Below, piece after piece: positions 52,590-64,000 of a stretch of 64,000 nucleotides of DNA. The stretch covers positions 719,885 to 783,884 of the forward strand of contig CALYLW010000280.1 of the NCBI GenBank assembly GCA_944989445.1, in the 5' to 3' direction. Numbering within the stretch: position 1 is the first letter of the stretch; each line of letters starts with the position of its first letter. Below the pieces are notes generated by a model. It did not search any database and was not told the DNA's origin. It saw only the letters and a list, made by a program, of their open reading frames with translations. The DNA is from Ampullaceana balthica. Lineage: Eukaryota; Mollusca; Gastropoda; Lymnaeidae. A program made the translations under genes and the position numbers.

Positions 52590-55500
52590 AAAAAGAACAC
52601 TCTCAAAACCTCTTACAGCTTGCAACGCCAGATAAGTAAACATAAAAAAGTGCAATAAATAAACATAAATACATACATTAACTATTGAAATAGGATTTTT
52701 TTTAATATGAACTTGTGAAATGTTATAACTTAATTACATTATGCTTTAGTTTTGGAAACATTGTTCACAATAACTTAATGGTTAGCTGTAATGTTAATTA
52801 ACTCTTATTTAAATCACATCTCCCAAAATGTTGAAGCCCCTTTCGATTATCTTATTCTATAAATTCAAAAGTTTCCTTTCCTTCATTACTCTTTAACATA
52901 TAGTTATGGTGAAATTAATTATGGATATTTTGATTTTTATCTCGGAGAGTACAAAGGGCTACTTGTTATAGGTAATGTGTCATTAAAGATTATCTGTATA
53001 ACCACGATTAAATTCAATATAATATTTAATGTATGAACGGTTACTATAAAAAAACTGATTTATTTTCGTTTTAAATATTTGAAGCCGATCTATTGCTGTT
53101 TTTCTGTTATTTTGTCTTTTCAATTAAATTAACATCAATTGGTTTTAGTTTTGTACAAAAATAATAATTAAAAACGTTTTTGCAGTTAGCTATAAAAATA
53201 ATATTATGATGTAGCAATTTAAATGTACGAATGGTTGTCCCCTGAAATAAAAAAAAATGAGATATATTTTAATTCCGAGATAATTTTTTAGAATGTTTTA
53301 TTTGTAAATCCTAATTAATACATTTATAAACATAAAAAAGAATCGATTAAACAAGATATTATGTTAAATAATGAAATCATTTTAAGTGGTAGTTTACGAA
53401 AATATTAAAAATACATGTTAAGAAAACTTGCTTCGAATCGGTCATCCATAATCAACACTAAATGTATCATTTTGTGTGCAAAAACATAACTACACAAACA
53501 GTCAATTAAGACTCTTGCATAATTATTTATTGAACGGCTCACTCACTGATTATCTAATAAATACTTAATACTTTCGTGTGTTTCCCGCCAAAATAAAAAG
53601 AGCCAACGTTATAATATTCATCATAACATTAAAATCTAGGCTACAGCTTCCTAATAGAGTATTTAAATTGTATCAGTTATATATATCACTTTTATACAAG
53701 GTCTTTAAGAATATTTGCCATTTACCCAATGTTAGCGTTTTATAAAACAAAATACAGTATCAACCCAACTTAAAGATTTTACATTTTATATCAATAATAC
53801 ATGGTTCCGGAAATAAGATAATTTTAAAACATTTATTTATAGTAAATGAAGATTCTGAATTGTTTCAATATCATACAGTTGAAAAATAAAATTCCTACGT
53901 ATTATGCGCCACAATGCTAAGTTAAATAAAGCTGTAATCAACTGTGAATACTTTACTGATTTTACTAATCTAGTGACTTAAATAATTTTGATCTCAACAC
54001 ACCTTACATCGTGTTTTATTCCATTGCAAACAATAAAAATACGTTAATAACTTTAGATTGATTTAGAGCCCTAATTTGTCGCTAAAATCTTCTAGCAAAA
54101 TTTCCTATAATGATCATTATTAAAATGTTTTAACTGTATTAAGACTTAAGAAAGACAGCAAGTTTTTGATTTACTCGCAATACCGAAAGCTTTCCAAGCA
54201 TAAACTAGAAAACACGGGAAATTTTTAAAAATCGATTCTCTCCTTCCGACTGAACTCATTAAAGGACAATTTAGCAATTATTTTTAAAACAAGTTTTCAG
54301 TGCAAGAATGTAACATAAAGGTGCCCAATTACAATTGACAGATGTTGCTTTGTGTGATTGTCGGCAAACTTCAAGGAAAAAGCCAGGCAAAATTATCTGT
54401 GATTAGCATCACAATATTCTCAAATATCAAAGGTTTAGTGTTGTGGTTTTCTGTTTTATTCTGGCAATATGCTTTTTAAAAAAAAATTAAAAAATTACTG
54501 CTTCACTTTCAAAGGATAATATTTTCCTGAAACAATTTCCCAAATTAAATTTTGAGACCACACTTATTAGTATTACTGCCATTGTCTCTGGGTGTTGCCC
54601 ACCGACATTTTATTTTTAATTTTTCATTCAAAAGTTCCGAAAATCAATATTATAGTTGGTTAGCCTTCCGTTAACACATAACATTTTTAAAAAAAGTTAT
54701 ATAAACCATCTATGAAGATAAAACAGTCTAGACCGATTTGTCGAGTAAGGCAGATACTCAAAATAAAAATTTGATGAATTACAACATTGTTAAGAATAAG
54801 ACCAACTGTACACATTAGACAACGGTTTAACTCTTATGTTTAATTTTTACTTAACACAAATTACAATTATAATAACTGTAATGCCATCAGTTTATCTCAT
54901 TTAGACCACTTCATTATTACAAGAACTAAGAGAAACCCCAAATATCTCATATTAACTTGCAACCTTATGAACATCTTATAACTTTTTATTAATTTCTTGT
55001 ATACTATTTAAAATACGAAATATTTACTGTAAGGTATTTCCATATTTATAATTCTGCGTAAACGAAGAATTTTTAATAATATTATTTCTTAATAAGTTAA
55101 ATTTCAAGTTACATTGTAGCACTAGCGAGAAAGAGAAAGGACAATAGATTATAATGTTGGTAGATGAAAATTTTCGTTGAAAAATTGGCATGGCGAGGAT
55201 AGAAATTGTTTACTTTTTTAACAAAAAATTTACATTTATTTTGTTTTTGCATTTTAAGCCTTTGTCAACTTTTTCACCCTGAAAACAAGTTGTTTAAATT
55301 GTAACATTATTTCTTGTGTTATTATATTATTTCTTCTCAACAAACAATTGGTGGCTTGGTACCATGTCGAGTAACTGTTATTAAATTTTTTCTTGTGACG
55401 TCATTATTATTGCTTCTTATGAACTAAACCTGACATTGAATAGGTGAGTAAAGTACTAATATACTATTTGATTGTATTTTTGACTAGTCCGTCTATCAGG

Positions 55501-55900
55501 CCAGGGCCGTTTCGACCGGGGCCGTTATTTCGGTTAACCCTAATATGTATCTTGTCGTAAAAATTATCTTCGAGAAAATTCACTTAATTGTCAATTTTTC
55601 TTTGCCTAAATTTTTAAAAATATATTAATTAATTTTACTTGGCTAAATTTAGTTGAAGAATTGTAAACGTTAGTTTTGAAAATGGAACACGTGAAACATA
55701 TGATTACCCTAAATGTGTCATTTCTTCCTGGAACCTGCCTCATTGTCGCATTCATGTGCATTTCAAATATTAAGATGGACAAATCGTAGCCGCCAGAGAA
55801 AAATGATGATGCAAGTGACACAAGTAACATCAAGCAAAGTAATTGTAGGATGATCCCCATCGTGTCTGAAAAGGATTTCCTAGAAATCATTTCTAAGACC
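52590..55900. repeat. Segmental duplication, right copy, block 2
   Basis: Counterpart of 10440-14060, without its SINEs. Confidence 0.8.
55708..55860 (-). CDS. Candidate first coding exon of a secreted protein (right copy)
   Basis: ATG at 55858-55860 opens 51 codons to a GTAATC donor-like site. Signal peptide MGIILQLLCLMLLVSLASS is strongly hydrophobic with the same L-A-S-S end as the left copy. The next 30 residues (FFSGGYDLSIL...) differ from the left copy, partly through indels. Intact frame over the hydrophobic core in both duplicates, despite heavy divergence around it, is the main argument for past or present selection. Product unknown. Confidence 0.4.
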
Positions 55901-56215
55901 AGAAAACTTCATTACTCATTCGGGTATTGGGCTATTTTTAGATTCAGGTCAAACATTTCTAAAATATCCATAACAACAGTGTATTTTGATACAACAATCT
56001 CACTAAAAACGATCTTAAAAGTGCAATGGGGGGGAATGTTTATTTACACTTAGTTTCGAGCTGAATAAATGATTAAAATGCGAAGACTTGAAAGTAAATA
56101 AATAAGCCTATACAATACAGTATACATATTGAAAGATGAGTGTAAGACAGTGTAAGCGGTCGTTCGATTGTCGTAACTACGGTAAACACTAGTCCTAGCA
56201 TAATAGTAGGAGTAG

Positions 56216-56400
<185 letters not shown>

Positions 56401-57777
56401 TTATAACGCGTATATAGGTCCCGTTAAGTTGCAACTCGTTATTTCACGAAATTGGTTAAGTCGCTGTAATTTCATGGCTTCCAAATTTTGTAACGTAACA
56501 AAAAGGATATTTAACGCGAGGGCATATTCACACCAGAAGGGATATTAGCAATTACATTTTAATACAAAATTAAGCATGAAATAAAAAAAAATTACCTATG
56601 AATAAAAATAGATTATTCATTTTATTGAATCATATACAATTTTAAATTTTGTTGGATATTATATATGCCCTGTTGCACAAACACATAGCATAATGATAAT
56701 CGCTATACAACTGTTAAAATAGTTTTATTTAGACCATTCGAAAGTTACTAAACTTTTTTAAAAGAAAGAGGTATTGTTAATGCTTTTATAATATGTTTAA
56801 AATTATACATAAGTAATTATATTTTAGATTTACTTAAAATATGAGGAAAAAAGAAAATAGATTACTTGCTTTAAATGTGTAAAGTTTTTTTGTTTCACCG
56901 CTCTTTAACAGCGTTGAAAGCTACGCACGTCTTGAAGTTGGTCTTCTTGTGTATAAATGTTTAATTCTTCTCTCCGGAGTCAAGAAGATGTCGCCCAACT
57001 CTGTCTACTAGAGTAGTCATGTTTCTCTGGTTTATATACAACAAGCCACCAACCGATGCTCAGATAATAAGACAACATTTTTGTTCGTTTGATCTGGCGG
57101 TTGTAATACTGGAGCAATATACTTAGATTCGGAAACGATACCCCGCAGAATACATTAAAGTTAACGTGAAAAACGAATACTTGCAGTGAATTAAATTAAT
57201 TTTATTGTCCAAACGATACAGTCCACATTGGCTGAAATTAAAAATACAAATCTAAACTTAACATTTTATTATATGTTCCTTTTGTATTCGATGAAAATGT
57301 TTTAAATCGAACTATTATTTACAACATATGTATCACTCCATTAACTTAGCGAAGGAAGGCGTTTCGTTTCTATTGATGTAAGAGTTTAATGACTAGATCG
57401 TGGTTCGTGACAGGTGTATTTGCAAACATTTATTTATCCAAACCTGGTAAACAGCTGTGCTAAAAGATAAATAAACAGACACAAAGGCGTCCTGTTCTTA
57501 AGAAATTTTTTGAAATATATTTACATGTTAAAATTAAGTCATGTTCATGATGAGTACAACTTGATTAATATTACATTGTAATGACTAAACATCTTTTTTA
57601 TATATTGCATCAAACGTTTGAAAGATTCACCTGAACTTTTTAAAAATATTATTTGTAGTACATTCAAGCTATCAATCCATCTCTATTTCCATAAGGCCTT
57701 CTTTGGCTTCGATCTAGTCTACAAACACACTGCGGTTCTTATAAACTGCCCAAATGTTTGGATACTATACTTCTGTG

Positions 57778-57810
57778 TCAAGTGGGATACTGCCCTACTG
57801 CCAAACTGTC
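57778..57810 (-). pseudogene. Counterpart of the 21.4-kb terminal exon (right copy)
   Basis: Same acceptor-like site and D-S-L-A-V-G-Q-Y-P-T opening, then TGA. Cysteine codons of the left copy are not preserved in frame. Confidence 0.3.
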
Positions 57811-59169
57811 CTAAATGTTTGAAGACAAATAACTAACAAGCTGGTATAATACTCTGAACCTCTACATCGTTTAAAGGTGGGAATCTGTACTTGTATTTAT
57901 CATACCGTATACGGTTTATACTTCGTGAAAAGTTTCAGTAAATGTTGTCATCTTCGAACTATATAATCAATTTAATAGTATGTTTAAATAGTGGTATGTT
58001 GCTAACACAGAAGAGTGCACTTGATTACTGAGTGAAATTGTATTTTGAAGTATATTAATCTATAATTAAATCTTCTAAATGGTGTCCCTATAAGTATGTA
58101 TATGTGTGTGACGTGACAATGTTTCAAACTAGTTGGATGAAAACTTTTCATGTTGATAGAACTGCAGATCATTTTACAAAGAAGATTTATTAAACTTACT
58201 TTTACTTTAGGTTTTCTAATTTCGTCACTTGTTTTCATATTTTAATACAATAATTAAAAAAAGAATATAAAGTTTTAATTACTTCGATAAAAATCTGAAG
58301 TATTAGGCTAACTTAAAATATGTATGTTTTGCAACAAATAAAATTTACAATCCAGATTGTAATTAGACTTTAATTTATGTCTTGTAAATGTCTATTAATA
58401 GTAACATTGCTTGCATTTATACACCTACTAAGAAAGCTTACTTTGCAATCTAGGTGGCGCAAATATTCTAAACTGCTAATGAAGAGCCTACTCTGGTAAT
58501 ATGAGGCACTTTGTTTGCTGTTTATTAAAAGAAGTTGATGTAAAATGTATTCCTTGAATGTAAGCGGATATGAATGAATTCAGGACATTTCAAAGAATCT
58601 TAAATTTCATGATTTCATGATGATTTGAAATGATTAAATGATTTGTCAATTGACTATATTATTAAGTTTTGAATTATTGGGATCACTTATACTGAAAAGT
58701 GAATAGTGATCACGTAATTTATTATTTTTATAAGGGAAAGCAAACTCATCTTTAAGAGAAAAGATACACTTAAATGCACCTTCTCGCTATAACAGTCTGC
58801 TCCTGTTAAACTAGACTACTTTATAAGTCTAAAGATTTATCATCTGACCACTCTTTACGTCTATTCTTGCATTTTTGTTAGAATTCTGAATTAATTGGCT
58901 TTATCAGGCCAAGATTTTAATGCCCTATTGTCAGGGAGGAACAAGGATGAGTTGCTTGGTTTTCTAAATAAAACGAGAAAATTGGTTTAACATTTACTTC
59001 TAAGTTTTGAATTTAGATTGTGGGAAATTTGTATTTCAAAGTTAGAATTTAAATAAATGATTGATTTATTACCATTATTACTTTTCTCTTTCATTTTCTC
59101 TCCGTTGATGTTTTAAAGTTAAGTTTTGTAAGTTTTTGTTGTGTTTCAATGCTAGACGTTAATGTCTTT

Positions 59170-59265
59170 TATATCAATTCAATTTTGTTCTTTGCTTTTA
59201 TATCCTCTAATATTTCTAGGTTTAAGGATTTAGCTTATGGACATACTTTTGTTTAGTTTAGAATA
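59170..59265 (-). mobile_element. Small LINE relic
   Basis: 'TTCTTTGCTTTTATATCCTC...TTTCTAGGTTTAAGGATTTA' resembles 38270-38335 within the decayed LINE. Too short for a firm call. Confidence 0.3.
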
Positions 59266-59607
59266 TTAACACAACATAGATAACATTACAGCTTACAACA
59301 TACCAAAATAAATTTACAAGATAATAGATCAGGACACTGTAAAAAATAATTATAATCCGAGTATTTATAGGAATTTTTTTCCAATATTATTATAATTTCT
59401 TATTGCTTAAACTTCGAATATTGCTTTAGAAATTATATGTTTTTCTGTAGATTTTGAAAATATATTTACTAAAAATTTTGAATTAGTAAAAATCCTATAT
59501 AACGTATTATAAAATTTCATAACATCGGAGTTTAATACTATAGTAAAGGTGGGCAAACTGCGGCCAACTGTCACTGGACATCATCTTACCATGGTGAAGT
59601 GAAGTGT

Positions 59608-60150
59608 TCATAAATCTTTCACCATCATAGGTTCATGGAAGGATAATTGTAGACAGATCAATTCCTTCTCTTCTAGCCACTCAACAGCCTCTAAATGTGC
59701 ATTTTCTCTTCTGGCAATAACTGCCCTGGGATCTCTTTGCCTTCTAGAAGCGATTCTCAAGCACGGATGGGTTGTATCTGAGTTGATTCTTGAACAGTTT
59801 GGGTGTGCACATTCTCCTGAGCCCGAGCTCTGTGTTGTCCTGCATGTTTCTTCAACATTGTTTGTGAGGCAAAGTATAAGTGACATCCTTTGAATATTCG
59901 GTCAAGAAGCTGGTCTGCAAAGATGGACAATAAAGATCCTATGGTTGCTCTTTGAAAACTCCTTCTGATCTCGGCAAAATGACATCAAATTTGAGACTTT
60001 GTGCCACACAAAATTAAGGAAACTTATGAGAATCTGCATTTGCTCTTTCTGAAGCTCTAAGTCAATCAGTTGTTTGGTTGATTGTGATTAGAGGATGAAA
60101 GAATATCGAATGTAAAACGTTGCAATATGAGCTTCATACTTTTCCGCAAC
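59608..60150 (-). pseudogene. Unrecognised coding-like region
   Basis: Minus strand, one frame is nearly open for about 540 bp with two stops. Segments include LELQKEQMQILISFLNFVWH, VSNLMSFCRDQKEF and, after a stop, a 92-codon run with CAHPNCSRINSDTTHPCLRI and NAHLEAVEWLEEKEL. Higher GC and Cys/His spacing (C-x4-C ... H-x-C) look protein-like. It lies just beyond the end of the segmental duplication. Probably a transposon or gene relic; no family assigned. Confidence 0.3.
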
Positions 60151-60409
60151 ATTATATGTCCTGATATTTCACAATTTGTGTGAAATATTGGCTGGTAAGA
60201 ACATGATTATGAAACCATTTATGATCCTTCGATATCAGTCCAATGTAGATTTATGAACAACACGTTCATGAGATACGCGTTTCATGCTATTTTGACATAA
60301 AACTAATTCAAATGTTAAACAAAATTTTAAACAAATATTTTTAAAGCTATCAAATAAGACTAAAAAAAAATAAAATAAATTAGAAATAATTTTATTTTAA
60401 TACATGAGT

Positions 60410-60515
60410 GACGTCAAACATGACCTGACCCCACCCCTCCCCCCACAATTTTACACTTTCATCCACCACACACACCCCCCCCCCGGAGTGTGACGTAATT
60501 TATTGATGGCTCATC
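60410..60515. mobile_element. Partial MITE of the ACGTCA/ACGTAATTTAT family
   Basis: 'GTGACGTCAAACATGACC', C-runs and 'GTGTGACGTAATTTATTGATGG' match one half of the element at 41178-41441. The left terminus is missing or decayed. Confidence 0.5.
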
Positions 60516-60964
60516 AATCATTTGTGTGAAATCATTAAATAATTAATGTATATTAAGATATGCGTTGCATGTTTCTTTATTTTTAAATAACTATTATTGT
60601 TACTATTGTTTATATTTTCTTCTTATTATTATTTTGCATTTCAGTCAGAGTTAGCACACATAATTTAATAGAGACCAATAACAAATTAGTTATATAAAGC
60701 ATAATAAGAATGACTAGATTATATTTTAATATGCCTTTTTGTCCACAATAATATGTTCCTTTGATGTATAGTGAGTCTGTCAGTGCGACGTAAAGAAATC
60801 AGGAGGCTTTAAAGAAATAACTTTTTTTTAAATTTAAAAATAATAATAAGGAAGGCGGAGATTTTGAGATCTGTCTAAAAGCATTTAATGTGCAAACATC
60901 CCGAAATTTGCGTTGCATGGATATTTTTTAAGAAATATTTGCAGGCAGAAAAACCTACGTACAT

Positions 60965-61575
60965 TTTAAATCCTTTATATTAACGCGTGGCGTCTGCTTG
61001 CTAGCTTGAATGTCGAAAAAACTTTGTTTCGAGTTTTAACCCACTTCCTCGTATGCTAGCGAGGTGAATTTTTGCAGGCAGACTGCTGCTGCTGATAAAA
61101 ATTAAAATTTCAGATCGATCGAATGTACTGTAATTAAATTAATAAAGTTTTAGATTATCTCTATTTATCTTTATGTAGTATGTACATTTTTGTGCTAGAG
61201 TGTCGCGGTGCGTATTATATTGAACAACCTTTTTAATACTTTCCTGTCGCGCTGTGCGGTGCTTATTATATTGACGATACTTTTTAAAAATAAATTCACC
61301 ATCTGTAAATGTAAATGCTATTACTTCCTAATCTGTCTCGTGGTGCGCACTATGTTAAACATGTTTTTATAACACTTGTCCCGTGATCAAATCGAGCTGA
61401 AATTTAGCAGCCATTTTTTTACTATAAATCCTTTATATATTTGAGTCACAACTAAAATTTTGGATTTTTGAATTGTCGTGCGATGCGTATTATAATGAAC
61501 ATTCTTTTAGTTATGTCTCGTATATAAAGGATTTATAATTAAAAACTTGGTTCTTTTACGTTTTTTTACGTTTTT
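60965..61575. repeat. Repeat with GTGCGTATTATATTGAAC motifs, copy 2
   Basis: Same order of motifs as 19365-19855: 'TTTAAATCCTTTATATTAAC', 'TTTCAGATCGATCGAATGTACT', 'GTGCGTATTATATTGAACAA', 'TGCGTATTATAATGAACATTC' and end 'TATAAAGGATTTATAATTAA'. Longer by about 110 bp through internal additions. Confidence 0.65.
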
Positions 61576-61819
61576 TTAACAATAATTTTATTTGTATTTT
61601 AATAAATTGTATGAGTTTAGAGATCCTCTAATCTCTTTTTTAGAATAAATATACGTCCTATCCTTTTCTTTTTTTGGGATATGACCTCTTGCGATCTATA
61701 ATAAAAATTTAAATTCTTGTATCTGACATTTTTAATGTTTTCAATGCACATAATTTGACTTAAGAAAAAAACAATAAACGTATGTTGTTAAAAATTGTAA
61801 TTATTGCTTTGAAGTGGAT

Positions 61820-61984
61820 TGTGGTTTTATTATTCTAGATATACAATACAAGTGACAAGGAAGCCATGTTCTATAGCTCGTTTCTTTATTTACTAAAACA
61901 TGTAAGGGACATCACTCAACATTATTAAACTAATACAAGTCAAGAGAGTGAGTTCCCCTTAAGAATAAAGCTTAATATATTACA
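61820..61984 (-). mobile_element. Putative 3' LTR of the gypsy-like element
   Basis: On the minus strand a purine tract (AAGGGTAAAGGGA, 61985-61998) is followed by TGTAATATATTAAGC, then AATAAAG-type signals, and a possible CA end near 61820. A purine tract followed by TG is the normal 3' LTR junction. The 5' LTR is outside the window, so the boundaries cannot be verified. Confidence 0.35.
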
Positions 61985-62234
61985 TCCCTTTACCCTTAGT
62001 AAATACTAACATAATTTCAAGAGAATAAATGATAGTATCTTAAAATTACCTTTTTATTCTCTAACTTTAAAACATTTGAATTGCCAAGCAATAATAATAG
62101 AAAGATTGAATTATCATTGCTATTTTATAAAGAAATGTATGAAACTGAATTATGAATAATGATCCCTTTTCAATTAATAACACCTCAAAAGTCAATACAA
62201 AACATTGATGTCAAGGTCCTCTTAACTTTTAAAA

Positions 62235-63446
62235 TCAAAGGTTTAACTTATCTGGGACTTTGATTGTCCTGTTTGACCTTCTCAGTGGCTGTTGATTTGG
62301 TGACTCAAGATTCTGACCATCTGGACTCTCTAGCTCAGGGAGTCTAGGATCTAAATCCTTAATTCCAGAATTTACATTTTCTGACTCTAGAATACTTGGT
62401 TCACTCATATCAACAGACATTGGTTGTAGAACAAACTGAGTTGGTGTGAACCGGTCAGATCTAGTGGGATTGACAGATTCACACGCATTATCTGCACAAG
62501 TTATTTTTAACTGGTCTGCATGTCTACGGACAATAAGTCCATTATTTGTTTTTACTTTATAAGACACAGGTCCTGTACATTGAACAATTTGACCTTGCAT
62601 CCATTTTTCCCCTCTCCCATAATTTCTCAGATACACATTATCATTAACCCCAAACTCTCTCTCAATGGATGTTTTGTCATGATTTAATTTTTGTGTATGT
62701 TGATGTTGGGAAACAGAACTTTGAACAGTTGGATGTAGTAGGTCTAGGTGAGTTTTAATTTTTCTACCACACAGCAATTCGCATGGTGCAACACCTGTTG
62801 TTATATGAGGAGTTGTGCGGTATTTGGCTAAGAACCTGTTAACTCTTTCCCTGAGAGAAAATTTGTTACCCGTACCCATTTTTACCATAGCGGTTTTGAA
62901 TATGCCTACCGCTCTTTCAGTCAAACCATTCCCAGCAGGATGATAGGGTGATGTGGTTATATGCTCAATACCATTTGATACACAAAACAGTTTAAAATCA
63001 TGAGCAGTGAAACTAGGCCCATTATCTGAAACAATTTGATCAGGTAACCCATGGGTTGAAAATATTTCCTTAAGTTCTATAATAGTATCACTTGCAGTGA
63101 TTGTGTTCATGATTTTAACTTCTAACCACTTAGAATGTGAATCAATAACAATTAAGAACATTTTGTTCATGAAGGGTCCTGCAAAATCTATATGGATACG
63201 TTTCCATGGTTCGATTGGCCAATCCCAGTTTTGCAAAGGTGCTGTAGCTGGTTGATTTGAATGTTGTGCACAGCTTGAACAAAGCTTTACATATCTTTCA
63301 ATATCAGCATCCATGTGTGGCCAACAGAACCACGATCGTGCAAGACTCTTCATTTTGGAAGAACCAAGATGTGTATCATGTAAAGTTCTTAAAACTTCTT
63401 TTTGTAACATTTTAGGTATAATACCCTTGACCTCCATAGCACACAT
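62235..63446 (-). pseudogene. Ty3/gypsy-like integrase region
   Basis: Integrase inserts the element's DNA copy into the chromosome. In order on the minus strand: zinc-binding LHDTHLG (H-x2-H) and CSSC (C-x2-C); catalytic core with D in HIDFAGPF, D in VSDNGPSF and E in GLTERAVG, giving the D-x35-E spacing of integrases; a C-terminal beta-type domain (VNDNVYLRNYGRGEKW...VQCTGPVSYKV); and a basic tail RRSNRTIKVPDKLNL. No chromodomain or envelope gene follows before the LTR. The type resembles the K02A2.6-like gypsy group. The frame is open from 63446 to the stop at 62235, but upstream it is separated from the RT/RNase H by a one-base shift near 63430. Confidence 0.85.
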
Positions 63447-64000
63447 CCATATTCTAGACTTAACTCTATTTTTCTTATTTTATATGGCCTTAAATCATCA
63501 TTCACTGACTCTTCAGGCCAACCATTCTTACAGTACTCATATACTTTTATCAAGCACTCATCTTTTTGTGTTTCTCTCTTAACATCATTCACATTTATAT
63601 TGGAGTTATCCATGATAGTGAAAAGAACAAATACATCTTCTGGTACATAGCTAAGGCTTTGGTTTTTTAAAGGTAAACGACTAAGACCATCTGCACTATT
63701 CTCAGATCCAGGTTTGTATTTCAATTCATAATTGTATGCGGCTAGTGTGATAGCCCACCTTTGCACCCTTGGTGAGGCATGCTCAGGCAGGGGTTTGTTT
63801 TCCCCAAACAATGATGCCTAAGCCTTCCCTATCTAACTGAGAATAATTTTTCTCAGCCTGGTTCAAAGATCTACTGGCAAAAGCAATGGGTCTGTCACCA
63901 TTGTCATCTATGTGAGATAAAACTGCTCCTACACCATCTGGTGAAGCATCACATGTTAAGATAAGTCTTTTCCCTGGGTCATAGTGAGCGAGTAAGGTGT
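63389..64000 (-). pseudogene. Ty3/gypsy-like RT RNase H region, partial and broken
   Basis: From the window edge the minus strand reads LLAHYDPGKRLILTCDASPD then GVGAVLSH, PIAFASRSLNQAEKNYSQ and LDREGLGII: the start of the RNase H with D and E catalytic candidates. At about 63810 the frame breaks and resumes as GENKPLPEHASPRVQRWAIT and ENSADGLSRLPL. The stretch that normally contains the F-x-x-Y-L...T-D-H-K-P block is missing, an internal deletion of about 90 bp that removes an RNase H active-site residue. The RT proper lies beyond the window. The element is therefore inactive. Confidence 0.8.

Larger units (their letters stand above)
56640..59580. repeat. Segmental duplication, right copy, block 3
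   Basis: Counterpart of 19920-23250. Homology stops at about 59575 on this side and 23250 on the left. Confidence 0.8.

Noticed and set aside
55606..55707. Extension of the right-copy signal exon to a 94-codon protein
   Set aside because: A donor-like GTAATC at the position matched in the left copy suggests the reading beyond it is intronic; the residues there are AT-driven.

Overview
The window is AT-rich animal nuclear DNA, probably from an invertebrate (a mollusc or arthropod-like genome; the sequence alone does not settle which). The evidence is a dense mixture of non-LTR retrotransposons with animal-type endonuclease/reverse transcriptase, tRNA-headed SINEs, hAT, piggyBac and Ty3/gypsy elements, MITEs, microsatellites and intron-like spacing. 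I see no bacterial operons, no rRNA, no free-standing tRNA gene and no recognisable housekeeping gene. Almost every long reading frame belongs to a mobile element.

Under the mobile elements lies an old colinear segmental duplication. The left copy is about 2.6-4.1, 10.4-14.06 and 19.9-23.3 kb. The right copy is about 41.6-42.8, 52.6-55.9 and 56.6-59.6 kb. Different elements have landed in each copy, so one copy acts as an empty-site reference for the other and target-site duplications can be read directly. Within the duplicated backbone, on the minus strand, are exon-like segments shared by both copies: a signal-peptide exon (14.0 and 55.8 kb) and short terminal exons, some with cysteines (4.09/42.75 kb and 21.4/57.8 kb). 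They are the best candidates for host genes, but the models are tentative.

Layout: 0-4 kb, LINE scrap, degenerate minisatellite and backbone. 4.1-8.85 kb, LTR-like promoter sequence split by a complete but broken RNase H-bearing LINE (copy 1). 9.2-9.95 kb, 44-bp minisatellite and a TIR element. 10.4-14 kb, backbone with two SINE insertions. 14.08-17.6 kb, a 5'-truncated but open second copy of the same LINE. 18.5-22.8 kb, two hAT remnants of one family, a MITE, an internally deleted LINE and backbone. 23.8-26.8 kb, MITEs, a LINE 3' end and a piggyBac deletion derivative nested in a hAT-type MITE. 27.0-37.9 kb, a BED-finger hAT element and a second hAT caught in a nearly identical 4.6-kb tandem duplication. 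38-39.5 kb, decayed LINE. 40-44 kb, gypsy protease scrap, MITE, SINE, and a large foldback. 44.8-47.5 kb, a 2.65-kb DNA transposon with 8-bp TSD and a decayed coding region. 48.0-52.06 kb, a full-length RTE-like LINE with 11-bp TSD and a nearly complete reading frame. 52-60 kb, second backbone copy. 61.8-64.0 kb, the 3' end of a Ty3/gypsy element running off the window.

The elements do not form a pathway; autonomous LINEs could in principle mobilise the SINEs, and hAT or piggyBac enzymes the MITEs and deletion derivatives. No copy here looks fully competent.
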